Positions 34,417 through 42,051 are shown, numbered from the stretch's first letter. The stretch is DNA of 64,000 nt from Luteibacter anthropi (GCF_011759365.1 NZ_JAARLZ010000001.1:310001-374000); one strand, 5' to 3'. The notes: generated from the sequence alone by a model not told the origin. Program-made: numbers and translations.

Positions 34417-34503
34417 TGTAGGAGCGCGCCTGCGCGCGACCGGTTATCGCGAACATCTTCATCGTTTCGATGCATTCGGTCGCGCGCAAGGCGCGCTCCT
34501 ACA
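34417..34503. repeat. REP-like inverted pair (composite of 87 bp)
   Basis: A second composite copy lies 75 bases after the first, with the same forward-spacer-reverse order and the shared TCATCGTTTCGATGCAT spacer segment. Confidence 0.92.
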
Positions 34504-34543
34504 GGGATTGTGTGGCGCTGGATGGATATCGAAACGATTGGTG

Positions 34544-34618
34544 CCAAAGCCGATGCAACGTCATCGTGTTTGCTGGCAAACCGAGGCGCTGGGTTCCTGC
34601 GTACGCAGGAACGACGAG
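34544..34618. repeat. Partial copy of the 165-bp repeat found in tandem at 44551-45045
   Basis: From GCCAAAGCCGATG to GGAACGACGAG this segment matches the second half of the 165-bp unit after eda, including the end palindrome TTCCTGCGTACGCAGGAA. It is a dispersed repeat, not a coding sequence. Confidence 0.75.
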
Positions 34619-34685
34619 CGCGTGGTGACGATTTTTCAGAATCCTTCCATATCCAAACGCGTGCGCAATTTGGTACGGTGTGCGC

Positions 34686-34721
34686 GTTGTCTGCTCGTTC
34701 GTTGATGGCTCGGCAGACAAC
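34686..34721 (+). promoter_or_regulatory. Inverted repeat upstream of the 22-codon ORF
   Basis: GTTGTCTGC and its exact complement GCAGACAAC are separated by 18 bases. It could be an operator or a 5'-leader hairpin. A second small inverted repeat (CTCGA-CGTA-TCGAG) follows within 20 bases. Confidence 0.45.
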
Positions 34722-34811
34722 CATCGCTCGACGTATCGAGAAAGACGCGAGCCAGAGGTGTATCGAGCACCCCTGACCCGCTGACCAGAACCAACCGAAT
34801 AGGAGTTGATC

Positions 34812-34880
34812 ATGGCTGTGCCAAATCTTAAGGCATTCTCACACCCACCGTCTGTCCCGGACGGTCCAGGGACGTCCTAA
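34812..34880 (+). CDS. 22-codon ORF, possible leader peptide or small bioactive peptide
   Basis: ATG 34812 has a perfect Shine-Dalgarno sequence (AGGAG, 34801-34805) at good spacing. The ORF reads MAVPNLKAFSHPP followed by a proline/glycine-rich end (SVPDGPGTS) and stops with TAA at 34878-34880. It has no signal peptide. The 5' side carries inverted repeats; the 3' side has overlapping hairpins (34855-34873 within the ORF and 34888-34920 after it). That arrangement is what an attenuation leader or a short regulated peptide gene would show. The next genes downstream are two small unknown ORFs starting at 35087. I know no homologue. It is unusually well framed by signals for its size, but could be chance. 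Confidence 0.4.
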   Translation: MAVPNLKAFSHPPSVPDGPGTS

Positions 34881-34887
34881 ACGCTCG

Positions 34888-34920
34888 TCAGGACGCGGCT
34901 AACGCCCGCGTTCGTCCTGA
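34888..34920 (+). terminator. Hairpin after the 22-codon ORF
   Basis: TCAGGACG pairs with CGTCCTGA, with an additional inner CGG/CCG pairing, followed by TTTCTC. It may be a terminator or an attenuator for the downstream gene pair. A further perfect stem (GGGGCACG/CGTGCCCC, 35029-35052) lies in the remaining 166 gene-free bases before 35087. Confidence 0.45.
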
Positions 34921-35086
34921 TTTCTCACGGTTTCTGGCTCTGCCGTCGCACCCGGCGCGTAGCGCCCTGCCTGTGAGAAAACCGGACAAAACGCGGGAAT
35001 GGTGAGATCTCGTCGCCCGAGTCGATGAGGGGCACGGCCCTTGGCGTGCCCCGCTCGGAAGCGGCGTACCAGGGAAAAACCAAACC

Positions 35087-35377
35087 ATGAGTGATCCGAA
35101 AGACGAAGGCGTCCTCGGCGAGGGGAGCTTTGGCCTGAATGTCGAGGCCAGCATGGATACGTTGATGAATGACGCGACCGCGTGGCAGGCGTATGCCGAG
35201 GCGATGCAGTCGGTGCTGACCGAATACATGGCCGAAACCGAATTGCCGAATCAGCGGTGTGTGGCCCGGGCGATGTCCGGCGTCAATGTGCTCTATCGCA
35301 TGAGCCTGCAATGCACCAGGCAAGCAAACGTGCGGCGCATCTGGGACGAGGTACGCGCGCTGGGAGGGGCGAAATGA
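35087..35377 (+). CDS. Unknown small protein (96 aa), first of a coupled pair
   Basis: I do not recognise this gene. The 96-residue product is soluble and mostly helical (MDTLMNDATAWQAYAEAMQS, VLTEYMAETELPNQRCVAR, RRIWDEVRALGGAK), with two cysteines and no signal peptide. Upstream lies a purine-containing stretch (CCAGGGAAAAACC) that could serve as a weak RBS. Its TGA overlaps the next start as ATGA, so the two genes are coupled. Both lie in the segment enclosed by the long inverted repeat, which suggests acquisition or rearrangement. A paired cytosolic plus membrane product is compatible with many small systems, such as toxin or sensor pairs, but nothing identifies one. Confidence 0.65.
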   Translation: MSDPKDEGVLGEGSFGLNVEASMDTLMNDATAWQAYAEAMQSVLTEYMAETELPNQRCVARAMSGVNVLYRMSLQCTRQANVRRIWDEVRALGGAK

Positions 35378-35664
35378 TCGTGGGGCTGTGGGAGGTGGGT
35401 GTCGCGCTGGTGTTGCTGGTGGTGAACCTGCTTGTCTACATGAGCAGTTATGGCCAGAGGTGTTCGCTGGCGACGGGGGCGCGGATGTTTTCGGTGTTGT
35501 CGTTTGTGGCGTTTATTGCCGGGTCGTTCGCCGTGGGCGATATGGCGGCGCACGGGTGTTTGCTGCCGCGGGAGGTGTGGCCGGGCATGGTGTTTGAAGC
35601 GGCCAGTGCGGGATTGGTGGGCGCGTCGCTGGGCGCGGTCTGGCTTTGGGGGATGTCGCGGTAG
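35374..35664 (+). CDS. Unknown small membrane protein (96 aa), second of the coupled pair
   Basis: ATG 35374 overlaps the preceding stop and has a strong RBS (GGGAGGGG) inside the end of that gene. The product has about three membrane helices: VGVALVLLVVNLLVYMSS, RMFSVLSFVAFIAGSFAVGD, and a C-terminal EAASAGLVGASLGAVWLWGM. Short hydrophilic loops with two cysteines (QRCSLA, HGCLLP) lie between them. No family is recognised. Size and topology would fit a holin-like or accessory membrane protein, which is inference only. A REP composite follows 30 bases after its stop, then the right arm of the inverted repeat. Confidence 0.65.
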   Translation: MIVGLWEVGVALVLLVVNLLVYMSSYGQRCSLATGARMFSVLSFVAFIAGSFAVGDMAAHGCLLPREVWPGMVFEAASAGLVGASLGAVWLWGMSR

Positions 35665-35694
35665 GAAGCGATGCACCCGACGACACCGTATCCC

Positions 35695-35781
35695 TGTAGG
35701 AGCGCGCCTCGCGCGCGACCGGATGCATCGAAACGATGATGGTTTTCGCGACAACCGGTCGCGCGCAGGCGCGCTCCTACA
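35695..35781. repeat. REP-like inverted pair (composite of 87 bp), opposite orientation
   Basis: This composite carries the complementary spacer (ATCGAAACGATGATGG) of those at 34256 and 34417, so it is inserted in the opposite orientation, mirroring the left side of the region. Confidence 0.92.
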
Positions 35782-35801
35782 AGATCACCGTGAGATCGGG
35801 A

Positions 35802-36182
35802 GAGGCGGCGGGGGCGGCCCTTGGCGCGACTTGATGGAGGTGAGGGGAGCGGGCGGATAAGGCCGCGTAGCGGGGCCGGCCAGGAAGGCCGGCCTTTTTC
35901 GCCGAGGCACGGAGGCCGAGTCGAAAAACCCCGCCCGCTCCCCGTGCCCGAAGGGGCGAAGCCACAAGACACTGAGCCGCGCAGCGGCTCCTCCTTTCCC
36001 GAGGGACACCGCAGGCCGGCGCGCCAAGGGCCGCCCCCGCCGCCTCGTGCGCCGCCACGCCACAGGCGCCGAGCGCGAGGCCGGAAGGCGAGCCCTTCCT
36101 ACGGAGCGACGCACCACACGGCCTGCTTTACTACGGAGCGACACCGTTCCAACTGGTCGCGCGCGAGGCGCGCTCCTACAGG
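35802..36182 (-). repeat. Right arm of the long inverted repeat, with a 245-bp element
   Basis: This is the reverse-complement counterpart of 33863-34233. The element proper spans 35802-36046 and is bounded by 26-bp terminal inverted repeats (35802-35827 and 36021-36046), here a perfect match. It is followed by the GCTCCGTAG-bearing flank and a reversed REP copy ending at 36180. By eye the two arms are about 90% identical, with small length differences (for example around 35868-35880). Confidence 0.85.
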
Positions 36183-36198
36183 GACAGAGTGCTGGGGG

Positions 36199-36546
36199 TC
36201 AGGCCTGGATGTAGACCCAGGCTTCGTGGCCGGACTTCAGGCGTACCGAGACACGCTTGTAGTCGGAGACTTCGTAGCGATCGGCTGCCGCGAGTTCGTC
36301 GGCGGTGATGCGGAAGACCTTGCCGGCGACTTCGTCGGTCGGGTTGCCTGTGTGGCTCACGATGGGATGGAAGCGTTCGCCGCTGGTGCGAAGTACGTCC
36401 GGATCCGTGATTTCCACCATGGTGCGGTGGTAGCCGGGGATGGCGTCGTCGGCGCCGTCGAGCAGGCGGCCGAATGATTTCAGCTGCACCGTGTCGAGTT
36501 GCAGGGTGCCGTAGGAGAACAGCAGGACGTCGCGTTCGTTGCTCAT
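36199..36546 (-). CDS. Gamma-glutamylcyclotransferase-like (GGACT/AIG2) protein
   Basis: The 115-residue protein has the AIG2/GGACT fold signature: N-terminal LLFSYGTLQ and a conserved acidic residue in ADRYEVSDYKRVSV (general base of the family), ending in a short strand. Members act on gamma-glutamyl amines or are of unknown specificity. The start (36546, minus strand) overlaps the nagA stop by four bases, so it is the last gene of the nag operon. What a cyclotransferase-like enzyme does with amino-sugar catabolism is not known; it may simply be a passenger. Confidence 0.82.
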   Translation of the reverse strand: MSNERDVLLFSYGTLQLDTVQLKSFGRLLDGADDAIPGYHRTMVEITDPDVLRTSGERFHPIVSHTGNPTDEVAGKVFRITADELAAADRYEVSDYKRVSVRLKSGHEAWVYIQA

Positions 36547-37694
36547 GCCTTGCTGTAGACCTTCTTGCCGCCGATCCAGGTCTCGGCCACGCTGAAGTCT
36601 TCATCGGCGACGACGAAGTCGGCGCGGTAGCCGGCGGCGATGTGGCCGTGTGTGCGATCCAGGCCCAGGAAGGCGGCCGGGTATGTGGCTGCCATGCGTG
36701 CGGCTTCGTCATGCGAGACGCCGACCATTTCGACGGTGTTGCGCACGGCCGTGGCCATGTCGAGTGCGGAGCCGGCGAGCGTGCCGTCTGCCGTCTGGCA
36801 GACGCCATCACGTGCGGTGATCGTCTCGCCCTTCAGTACGAAGTTCGGATCGTCCGAGCCAACCGGCGGCATGGCGTCCGTGACCAGGATCATCTTCGCG
36901 CGGGCCTTCGCCTTGATCGCGACGCGCAGCGATGCCGGATGTACATGGTGGCCGTCGGCAATGAGGCCGCACCAGCTGCCTTCGTCGTCGAGGGCGGCGC
37001 CGACCACGCCCGGTTCGCGGCTGGTGAAGGGCGTCATGGCGTTGAACAGGTGGGTGAAGCCGCGCACGCCCAGCTTCAGCGCCTTCACGGTGGTGTCGTA
37101 GTCGGCTGCCGTGTGGCCTGCACAGACGATCACGCCGTTTTCTACCAGTTGGCGAAGCACCGCATCATCGGCACGTTCCGGTGCAAGGGTGAGCAAGGTC
37201 ACGCCGCCGTGGCGGCGCGCGACCATCGCGATATCGTCGGCATTGGCGATGCGGAACTTCTTCGGGTCGTGCACGCCCTTGCGTTCCGGCGCGATGAACG
37301 GGCCTTCCAGGTGAATGCCCAACACGCCCGGCACACCCTGCGCCACGGCCTCGTTCACGGCATCGATGGCCTTCGCCATTACCGTTGCGTCATCGCTGAT
37401 CAGCGTGGGCAGGAAACCCGTGGTGCCGAACTTTGCATGCGCCTCGCCGATACGGCGGATCGCATCCACCGTGGGCTCGTCATTGAACAGCACGCCACCG
37501 CCGCCGTTCACCTGGCAATCGATGAAACCCGGCAGCAGCGTACGGCCACCCAGGTCATGCTTCTCGGCCGCACGCACGCGCGGATCGGAAGGCAGGGCCA
37601 GCCCGGTGATCGTGCCGTCATCCACCAGCACGGCGAAGCCGCTCTGGAATCCGTTGTCGGTGAGTACGCGTCCGTTGACGAGGGCGAGAGTCAT
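36543..37694 (-). CDS. nagA: N-acetylglucosamine-6-phosphate deacetylase
   Basis: NagA removes acetate from GlcNAc-6-phosphate to give glucosamine-6-phosphate. The 383-residue amidohydrolase shows LPGFIDCQVNGGGG, the metal-binding HLEGPFIAPERKGVHDP, the substrate-site segments FTHLFNAMTPFTSREPG and IADGHHVHP, and the catalytic aspartate in LVTDAMPPVG. ATG is at 37694 (minus strand). It follows nagB-II by 49 bases and is coupled to the GGACT gene. The pathway is completed by NagB-II upstream and a kinase elsewhere (50562). Confidence 0.96.
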   Translation of the reverse strand: MTLALVNGRVLTDNGFQSGFAVLVDDGTITGLALPSDPRVRAAEKHDLGGRTLLPGFIDCQVNGGGGVLFNDEPTVDAIRRIGEAHAKFGTTGFLPTLISDDATVMAKAIDAVNEAVAQGVPGVLGIHLEGPFIAPERKGVHDPKKFRIANADDIAMVARRHGGVTLLTLAPERADDAVLRQLVENGVIVCAGHTAADYDTTVKALKLGVRGFTHLFNAMTPFTSREPGVVGAALDDEGSWCGLIADGHHVHPASLRVAIKAKARAKMILVTDAMPPVGSDDPNFVLKGETITARDGVCQTADGTLAGSALDMATAVRNTVEMVGVSHDEAARMAATYPAAFLGLDRTHGHIAAGYRADFVVADEDFSVAETWIGGKKVYSKA

Positions 37695-37743
37695 GGGGAG
37701 ATTCCTTCGATGGGTCCAGTGCGTAAATGACGGCGAAGCGTGG

Positions 37744-38778
37744 TCAGACGGTCTCGGTCACCTTGTTGAGGTGCGGCGGCACGTCCGGATTGAAGCCGCG
37801 CTTCAAGGCCAGCGCCGCGGTGGCGCGGTAGAAGCTCTGCACGGCGATCAGAGGCGCGGCAATCGGTGCGCTGCTGACCAGCGGCAGGATGTCCTCGCCC
37901 TCGACGCCCGGCGCCGCCACCCACACGCGCGAGCCGCGCTTGCGGAACTCGGCGGCCACATCGAGCACGCTGGGCAGCGTGTCGTCGTTCTGGGTGAAGA
38001 ACAGCACGGGGAAGCCCGGGCCGACGATCGCCATCGGGCCATGCTTCACTTCGGCAGCGCTGAATGCCTCCGCGTGGATGCCCGAGGTTTCCTTGAACTT
38101 GAGTGCGGCTTCCAACGCGGCGGCGAAGCCGAAGCCACGGCCCACCACGAAGAGGTTGTGCGCGGTGACCAGGCCATCGGTAAGTGACGACCAGTCGGCG
38201 TCCCAGTTGGCGCGCAGCTGTGCCGGCAGTGCGGTGAGTGCGTCGGCGATGTCCTTCTTGCCGCTCCAGCGGGCGGCGATGTGCAGGATCGCGAACAGCG
38301 CACCGAGATAGCTCTTGGTGGCAGCCACACTCTTTTCCGGGCCCGCATGCAGCGGAATGACGACGTCGGCGACTTCCGCCAGCGGCGAGTCCACGACGTT
38401 GACCAGCGCCACCACATAGGCACCGGCACGCTTGGCGGCTTCTGCATTGCGGACCAGGTCCGGGCTCTTGCCCGACTGCGACACGGCAACGTACAGCGAA
38501 CCATCGAGGTGCTGGTCGGCGTGATAGATCGACGTCACCGATGGCGAGGCCGATGCAGTGACCACACCCAGCTGGGTCTCGAACACGTACTTGGCATACA
38601 TCGCCGCGTGGTCGGAGCTGCCGCGGGCACAGGTGATGATCATGCGTGGCGGGTTGGCGCGCAGGCGCTCGGCGAGTGCGGAAACCACCGCCTCGTTCTG
38701 AGCGAGCTGTCGCTCGACGACCTCGGCAGTCTCGTGCGCTTCGCTGTACATCAGGGTGTCTTGCGGCTTGATCGTCAT
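37744..38778 (-). CDS. nagB-II: Glucosamine-6-phosphate deaminase, NagB-II type (SIS-domain)
   Basis: This enzyme converts glucosamine-6-phosphate to fructose-6-phosphate and ammonia, replacing classical NagB. The 344-residue protein (ATG 38778, minus strand; the frame to 38871 overlaps the regulator gene) has two SIS domains like the isomerase half of GlmS and no glutaminase domain. Motifs are IITCARGSSDHAAMYAKYVF, VAVSQSGKSPDLV, EVKHGPMAIVGPG and the C-terminal NPDVPPHLNKVTETV, typical of sugar-phosphate isomerising members. It lies 13 bases after the GntR gene and before nagA. The context makes the deaminase assignment likely, although AgaS-like enzymes have similar sequences. Confidence 0.9.
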   Translation of the reverse strand: MTIKPQDTLMYSEAHETAEVVERQLAQNEAVVSALAERLRANPPRMIITCARGSSDHAAMYAKYVFETQLGVVTASASPSVTSIYHADQHLDGSLYVAVSQSGKSPDLVRNAEAAKRAGAYVVALVNVVDSPLAEVADVVIPLHAGPEKSVAATKSYLGALFAILHIAARWSGKKDIADALTALPAQLRANWDADWSSLTDGLVTAHNLFVVGRGFGFAAALEAALKFKETSGIHAEAFSAAEVKHGPMAIVGPGFPVLFFTQNDDTLPSVLDVAAEFRKRGSRVWVAAPGVEGEDILPLVSSAPIAAPLIAVQSFYRATAALALKRGFNPDVPPHLNKVTETV

Positions 38779-38791
38779 GGGCAGTGGGCTC

Positions 38792-39544
38792 TCAGTCGCT
38801 TTGCAGTTCCGCGACGAAGTCGTAGATGTCGCCGCGATACCAGGAACAGGTGAATTCGACGATGCGACCATCGTCGAGGAAGCTGCGTCGCTCGATGTTC
38901 AGCCCGGCGCTGCCGGGTGAAAGGCGAAGCAGGCGGGTCTGTGCGGGGCCCAGCACCACGGCGCGCAGGCGTTGCAGGGCGCGCAGCGGTCGGTTGCCGA
39001 GCTTGTCGAGGGCCTCGTAGAGGGAATCCTCAACCAGGTGCGGATCGGGCAGCAGGTCGTGCGGCACGGCACTGCGCTCGATAGCGAGTGGTTCATCGCC
39101 CGCATAGCGCAGGCGATGCAGGCGTACCACCTGCGTACCGGGCGAGAGGTTCATTGCCATGGCCTCTTCCGGCGTGACTTCGCCGATGGCCTTTTCGAAG
39201 AACTCCGAACGCGGGTTGAGGCCGCGGGCGCGCAGGTCGTCGGTGAAGCTGGTGAGGCGGGAAAGCGGCTTGACGATGCGCTCGGAAACGAAGGTGCCCG
39301 CCCCGTGCCGCTGGGTGAGCAGGCCGTCTTCCACCAGGCCGCCGATGGCCTTGCGAACGGTGACCCGGGACAGGGTGAGGGCCCTGGCCAGGTCGCGTTC
39401 GCTGGGCAGCGCATGACCCACCTGCACCTCACCATTCTCGATGACGTTGCGGATGGCCCGGCGCAGGCGCATGTACGCCAGCGGCTGCCGGGCGGCCGGG
39501 TCGTGCTGCAGGCGTTGGTATTCGGCGACGAGGGCGCTTTCCAT
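38792..39544 (-). CDS. nagQ: GntR-family (HutC type) regulator of the nag operon, NagQ-like
   Basis: The 250-residue protein (ATG 39544, minus strand; the longer frame to 39604 has no support) has an N-terminal winged helix (LRRAIRNVIENGEVQVG, LPSERDLARALTLSRVTVRK, LLTQRHGAGTFVSE). Its UTRA ligand domain shows LTSFTDDLRARGLNPRSEF and CSWYRGDIYDFVAEL. UTRA domains bind phosphorylated sugars, here probably GlcNAc-6-P or GlcN-6-P. It is the first gene of the nag operon. Four phased TGGTAYG repeats lie 158-196 bases upstream, on the side of the divergent zwf operon, so it may control both. The symbol follows the Xanthomonas gene of the same context. Confidence 0.88.
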   Translation of the reverse strand: MESALVAEYQRLQHDPAARQPLAYMRLRRAIRNVIENGEVQVGHALPSERDLARALTLSRVTVRKAIGGLVEDGLLTQRHGAGTFVSERIVKPLSRLTSFTDDLRARGLNPRSEFFEKAIGEVTPEEAMAMNLSPGTQVVRLHRLRYAGDEPLAIERSAVPHDLLPDPHLVEDSLYEALDKLGNRPLRALQRLRAVVLGPAQTRLLRLSPGSAGLNIERRSFLDDGRIVEFTCSWYRGDIYDFVAELQSD

Positions 39545-39644
39545 CCAGCGAAGATACCAATCAGCGACCAGTGCGGCAAGCACTTGGGCTTGCGCGCATA
39601 CCACCGGCCGGATCGAACGCTTGTTTGCACGATTTAAATTGCAA

Positions 39645-39658
39645 GGAAAACGTTTTCA
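39645..39658. promoter_or_regulatory. LacI-type operator in the nagQ-zwf intergenic region
   Basis: A palindrome with an AACGTT core (GAAAACGTTTTC, 39646-39657) matches the palindrome upstream of the glucokinase gene (50467-50480) at 11 of 14 positions. It is a candidate site for the LacI-family regulator encoded at 47797-48822. Confidence 0.5.
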
Positions 39659-39701
39659 GACTGTAATCGGGCCGTCAAAGCGCCCGTAAGGATTCGCGAA
39701 G

Positions 39702-39740
39702 TGGTACGGGGCTGGTACGTCCTGGTATGTCACTGGTACG
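39702..39740 (+). promoter_or_regulatory. Array of four TGGTAYG repeats, 10-11 bp phased
   Basis: TGGTACG at 39702, 39713 and 39734 and TGGTATG at 39723 are direct repeats spaced 11, 10 and 11 bases, one per helical turn, ending 41 bases before zwf. TGGT-type half-sites are typical for HutC-subfamily GntR regulators, so the adjacent NagQ-like protein is the leading candidate binder. Confidence 0.6.
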
Positions 39741-39781
39741 ATCCGGAGGCATCTCAATCCGAATCCCATGAGGCGACTGTC

Positions 39782-41254
39782 GTGAGCGCTCCCCTCCCCG
39801 TGATCGAACCCTTCGATCTGGTCATCTTCGGCGGCACCGGCGACCTCGCCGTACGCAAGCTCCTGCCCGCGCTGTACCACCGCTTCGTGGACGGCCAGAT
39901 CCAGGGCGGCAGCCGCATCATCGGCGTGGCCCGCGAAGGCCTGGACGACGCCGGCTACCGGGAACAGGTCCGCGCAGCGGTCGAGAAGAACGTGACCCAC
40001 GTGGTGGCGTCGCAGCTGGATGCCTTCATCCAGCTGGTGAGCTATCGCGCGCTCGATGCCCGCAAGGCCGAGGGCTGGGATGACTTCGCTGCCCTGATGG
40101 CGCAGCAGGCGGACCACATCCGCGTGTTCTACCTGTCGACCTCGCCCGAGATCTTCACCGACATCTGCCAGCGCCTGGGCTCCCTGGGCCTCAATGGCGA
40201 GCGTTCGCGCGTGGTGCTGGAAAAGCCCATCGGCCGCGACCTCGACAGCGCCAACGCGATCAACGACGCGGTGGCCGAAGTCTTCAGCGAATCGCAGACG
40301 TATCGCATCGATCATTACCTGGGCAAGGAAACGGTACAGAACCTGCTGGCGCTGCGCTTCGGCAACGCCCTGTTCGAACCGCTGTGGAACGCCCAGCACA
40401 TCGACCACGTGCAGATCACCGTGGCCGAAACCGTCGGCGTGGGTCATCGAGCCGGTTACTACGATCGTGCCGGCGCCCTGCGCGACATGGTCCAGAACCA
40501 CATCCTGCAGCTCCTGTGCATGCTTGCCATGGAGCCGCCTTCGTCGCTCGCACCCGACGCCGTGCGCGACGAGAAACTCAAGGTGCTGCGTTCGCTGCGT
40601 CCCATCGACGCCAGCAACGCAGCCCAGCTCACCGTGCGCGGCCAGTACCGCGCCGGTGCAGCGGAAGGTCAGGGCGTTCCGGGCTACCTCGACGAGCTCG
40701 GCAGCGACCAGTCCAGAACCGAAACCTTCGTCGCCCTCAAGGCGGAGATCGGTAACTGGCGCTGGGCCGGTGTGCCGTTCTATCTGCGCACCGGCAAACG
40801 CCTTCCCAATCGGGTCTCGGAGATCGTGGTGACGTTCCGTGCGTTGCCGCATTCCATCTTCGACCCGACCAGCGGCCCGCTCCTGCCCAACCGTCTCACG
40901 CTGCGCCTGCAGCCGGACGAAGGCGTGAAGCTGTGGCTGACAATCAAGCACCCGGGTTCGGGTGGGCTGCGTCTGCGTCACGTGCCGCTCGACATGAGCT
41001 TCGCGGCAGCGTTCGGTGTGCAGCAGCCCGACGCCTACGAGCGCCTCATTCTCGATGTCGTGCGCGGTAATCCCACGCTTTTCATGCGTCGCGACGAAGT
41101 CGAGGCGGCATGGAACTGGGCGGGCCCGATCCTCGACGCGTGGGAGGCCGCGGGCGATACGCCCAAGCCGTATACCGCAGGCACCTGGGGTCCGAGCGCC
41201 GCCGTGGCGCTCATCGAACGTGATGGCCGCACCTGGGCCGAGGATGCCGCATGA
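39782..41254 (+). CDS. zwf: Glucose-6-phosphate 1-dehydrogenase
   Basis: Zwf oxidises glucose-6-phosphate to 6-phosphogluconolactone with NAD(P)+. I choose GTG 39782 (GAGG at 39770-39773), since the longer frame from 39701 runs through the TGGTAYG operator array. The 490-residue protein has the nucleotide-binding FGGTGDLAVRKLLPALY, the catalytic RIDHYLGKE and the usual length. Its stop overlaps the pgl start (ATGA, 41251-41254). It is the first gene of the Entner-Doudoroff operon zwf-pgl-edd-eda and is divergent from the nag operon. Confidence 0.97.
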   Translation: MSAPLPVIEPFDLVIFGGTGDLAVRKLLPALYHRFVDGQIQGGSRIIGVAREGLDDAGYREQVRAAVEKNVTHVVASQLDAFIQLVSYRALDARKAEGWDDFAALMAQQADHIRVFYLSTSPEIFTDICQRLGSLGLNGERSRVVLEKPIGRDLDSANAINDAVAEVFSESQTYRIDHYLGKETVQNLLALRFGNALFEPLWNAQHIDHVQITVAETVGVGHRAGYYDRAGALRDMVQNHILQLLCMLAMEPPSSLAPDAVRDEKLKVLRSLRPIDASNAAQLTVRGQYRAGAAEGQGVPGYLDELGSDQSRTETFVALKAEIGNWRWAGVPFYLRTGKRLPNRVSEIVVTFRALPHSIFDPTSGPLLPNRLTLRLQPDEGVKLWLTIKHPGSGGLRLRHVPLDMSFAAAFGVQQPDAYERLILDVVRGNPTLFMRRDEVEAAWNWAGPILDAWEAAGDTPKPYTAGTWGPSAAVALIERDGRTWAEDAA

Positions 41255-41952
41255 ACGCCAAGATCAACCGCCATGAATTCGCCGACAAGCTGACCCTCGC
41301 CGACACGCTCGCACGCGATGTCGCCGCGAAACTCGACGCCGCCATCAAGGCGCGCGGCAAGGCCACCCTCGCCGTCTCCGGCGGCGGCACGCCGAAGATG
41401 ATGTTCGCCGTGCTGGCCGAGCAGGAGATCGACTGGTCGAAGGTCACCGTGACGCTGGTGGACGAGCGCTGGGTGGATACCGACAGCGATCGCTCCAACG
41501 CGAAGCTGGTCGCCGATCACCTGCTACACCATGAAGCGCATACGGCTCAGTTCCTCCCGCTGTTCGATGCAGCCCACAAGGACGACGTGGATGCCGCGCT
41601 GTCCGGTGTAGGCGCACGCATCGATGCGCTGGGCCTGCCGTTCGACGCCGTGATCCTGGGCATGGGCCCGGATGGTCACACCGCCTCGTTTTTCCCGGGC
41701 GGCGATCACCTTGCCGAAGCCATCGATCCGCACGGCACGAAGACCGTGCTGTCGATGCGCGCCGGCGGTGCCGGCGAGCCGCGTATCACGCTCACGCTGC
41801 CGAAGGTGCTCGACACCCGCACGCTGTACCTGCACATCGAAGGTGCCGACAAGAAGGACGTGCTCGCCAAGGCCGAGGCCGGCGAGGATTTCCCGATCCG
41901 TTCCGTGCTCACGCAGGACCGCGTTCCGCTCGACGTTTACTGGGCGCCGTAA
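41251..41952 (+). CDS. pgl: 6-phosphogluconolactonase (DevB/SOL type)
   Basis: Pgl hydrolyses 6-phosphogluconolactone to 6-phosphogluconate. The 233-residue protein shows the family segments LAVSGGGTPKMMF, VTLVDERWVDTDSDRSN and GMGPDGHTASFFPG. It is translationally coupled to zwf. A stem-loop (41965-41990) separates it from edd. Confidence 0.96.
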   Translation: MNAKINRHEFADKLTLADTLARDVAAKLDAAIKARGKATLAVSGGGTPKMMFAVLAEQEIDWSKVTVTLVDERWVDTDSDRSNAKLVADHLLHHEAHTAQFLPLFDAAHKDDVDAALSGVGARIDALGLPFDAVILGMGPDGHTASFFPGGDHLAEAIDPHGTKTVLSMRAGGAGEPRITLTLPKVLDTRTLYLHIEGADKKDVLAKAEAGEDFPIRSVLTQDRVPLDVYWAP

Positions 41953-41964
41953 GACGCCTTTCCT

Positions 41965-41990
41965 GCCGCCGATGGGGAGTCGGCGGCTTT
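41965..41990 (+). terminator. Hairpin between pgl and edd
   Basis: GCCGCCGA pairs with TCGGCGGC around a seven-base loop and is followed by TTT. It may be a partial terminator or processing site that lowers edd-eda relative to zwf-pgl. Confidence 0.6.
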
Positions 41991-42051
41991 CCGCCACTCC
42001 CGCGCGCCATGATGGAGCGCGCGGCACGGTCAAAGCCTTCAGGAACATGCC

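Noticed and set aside
35182-35664. 160-codon frame containing the small membrane protein
   Set aside because: Its N-terminal part is out of frame with the 96-aa gene; ATG 35374 has a good RBS and ATGA coupling, so the shorter gene is preferred.
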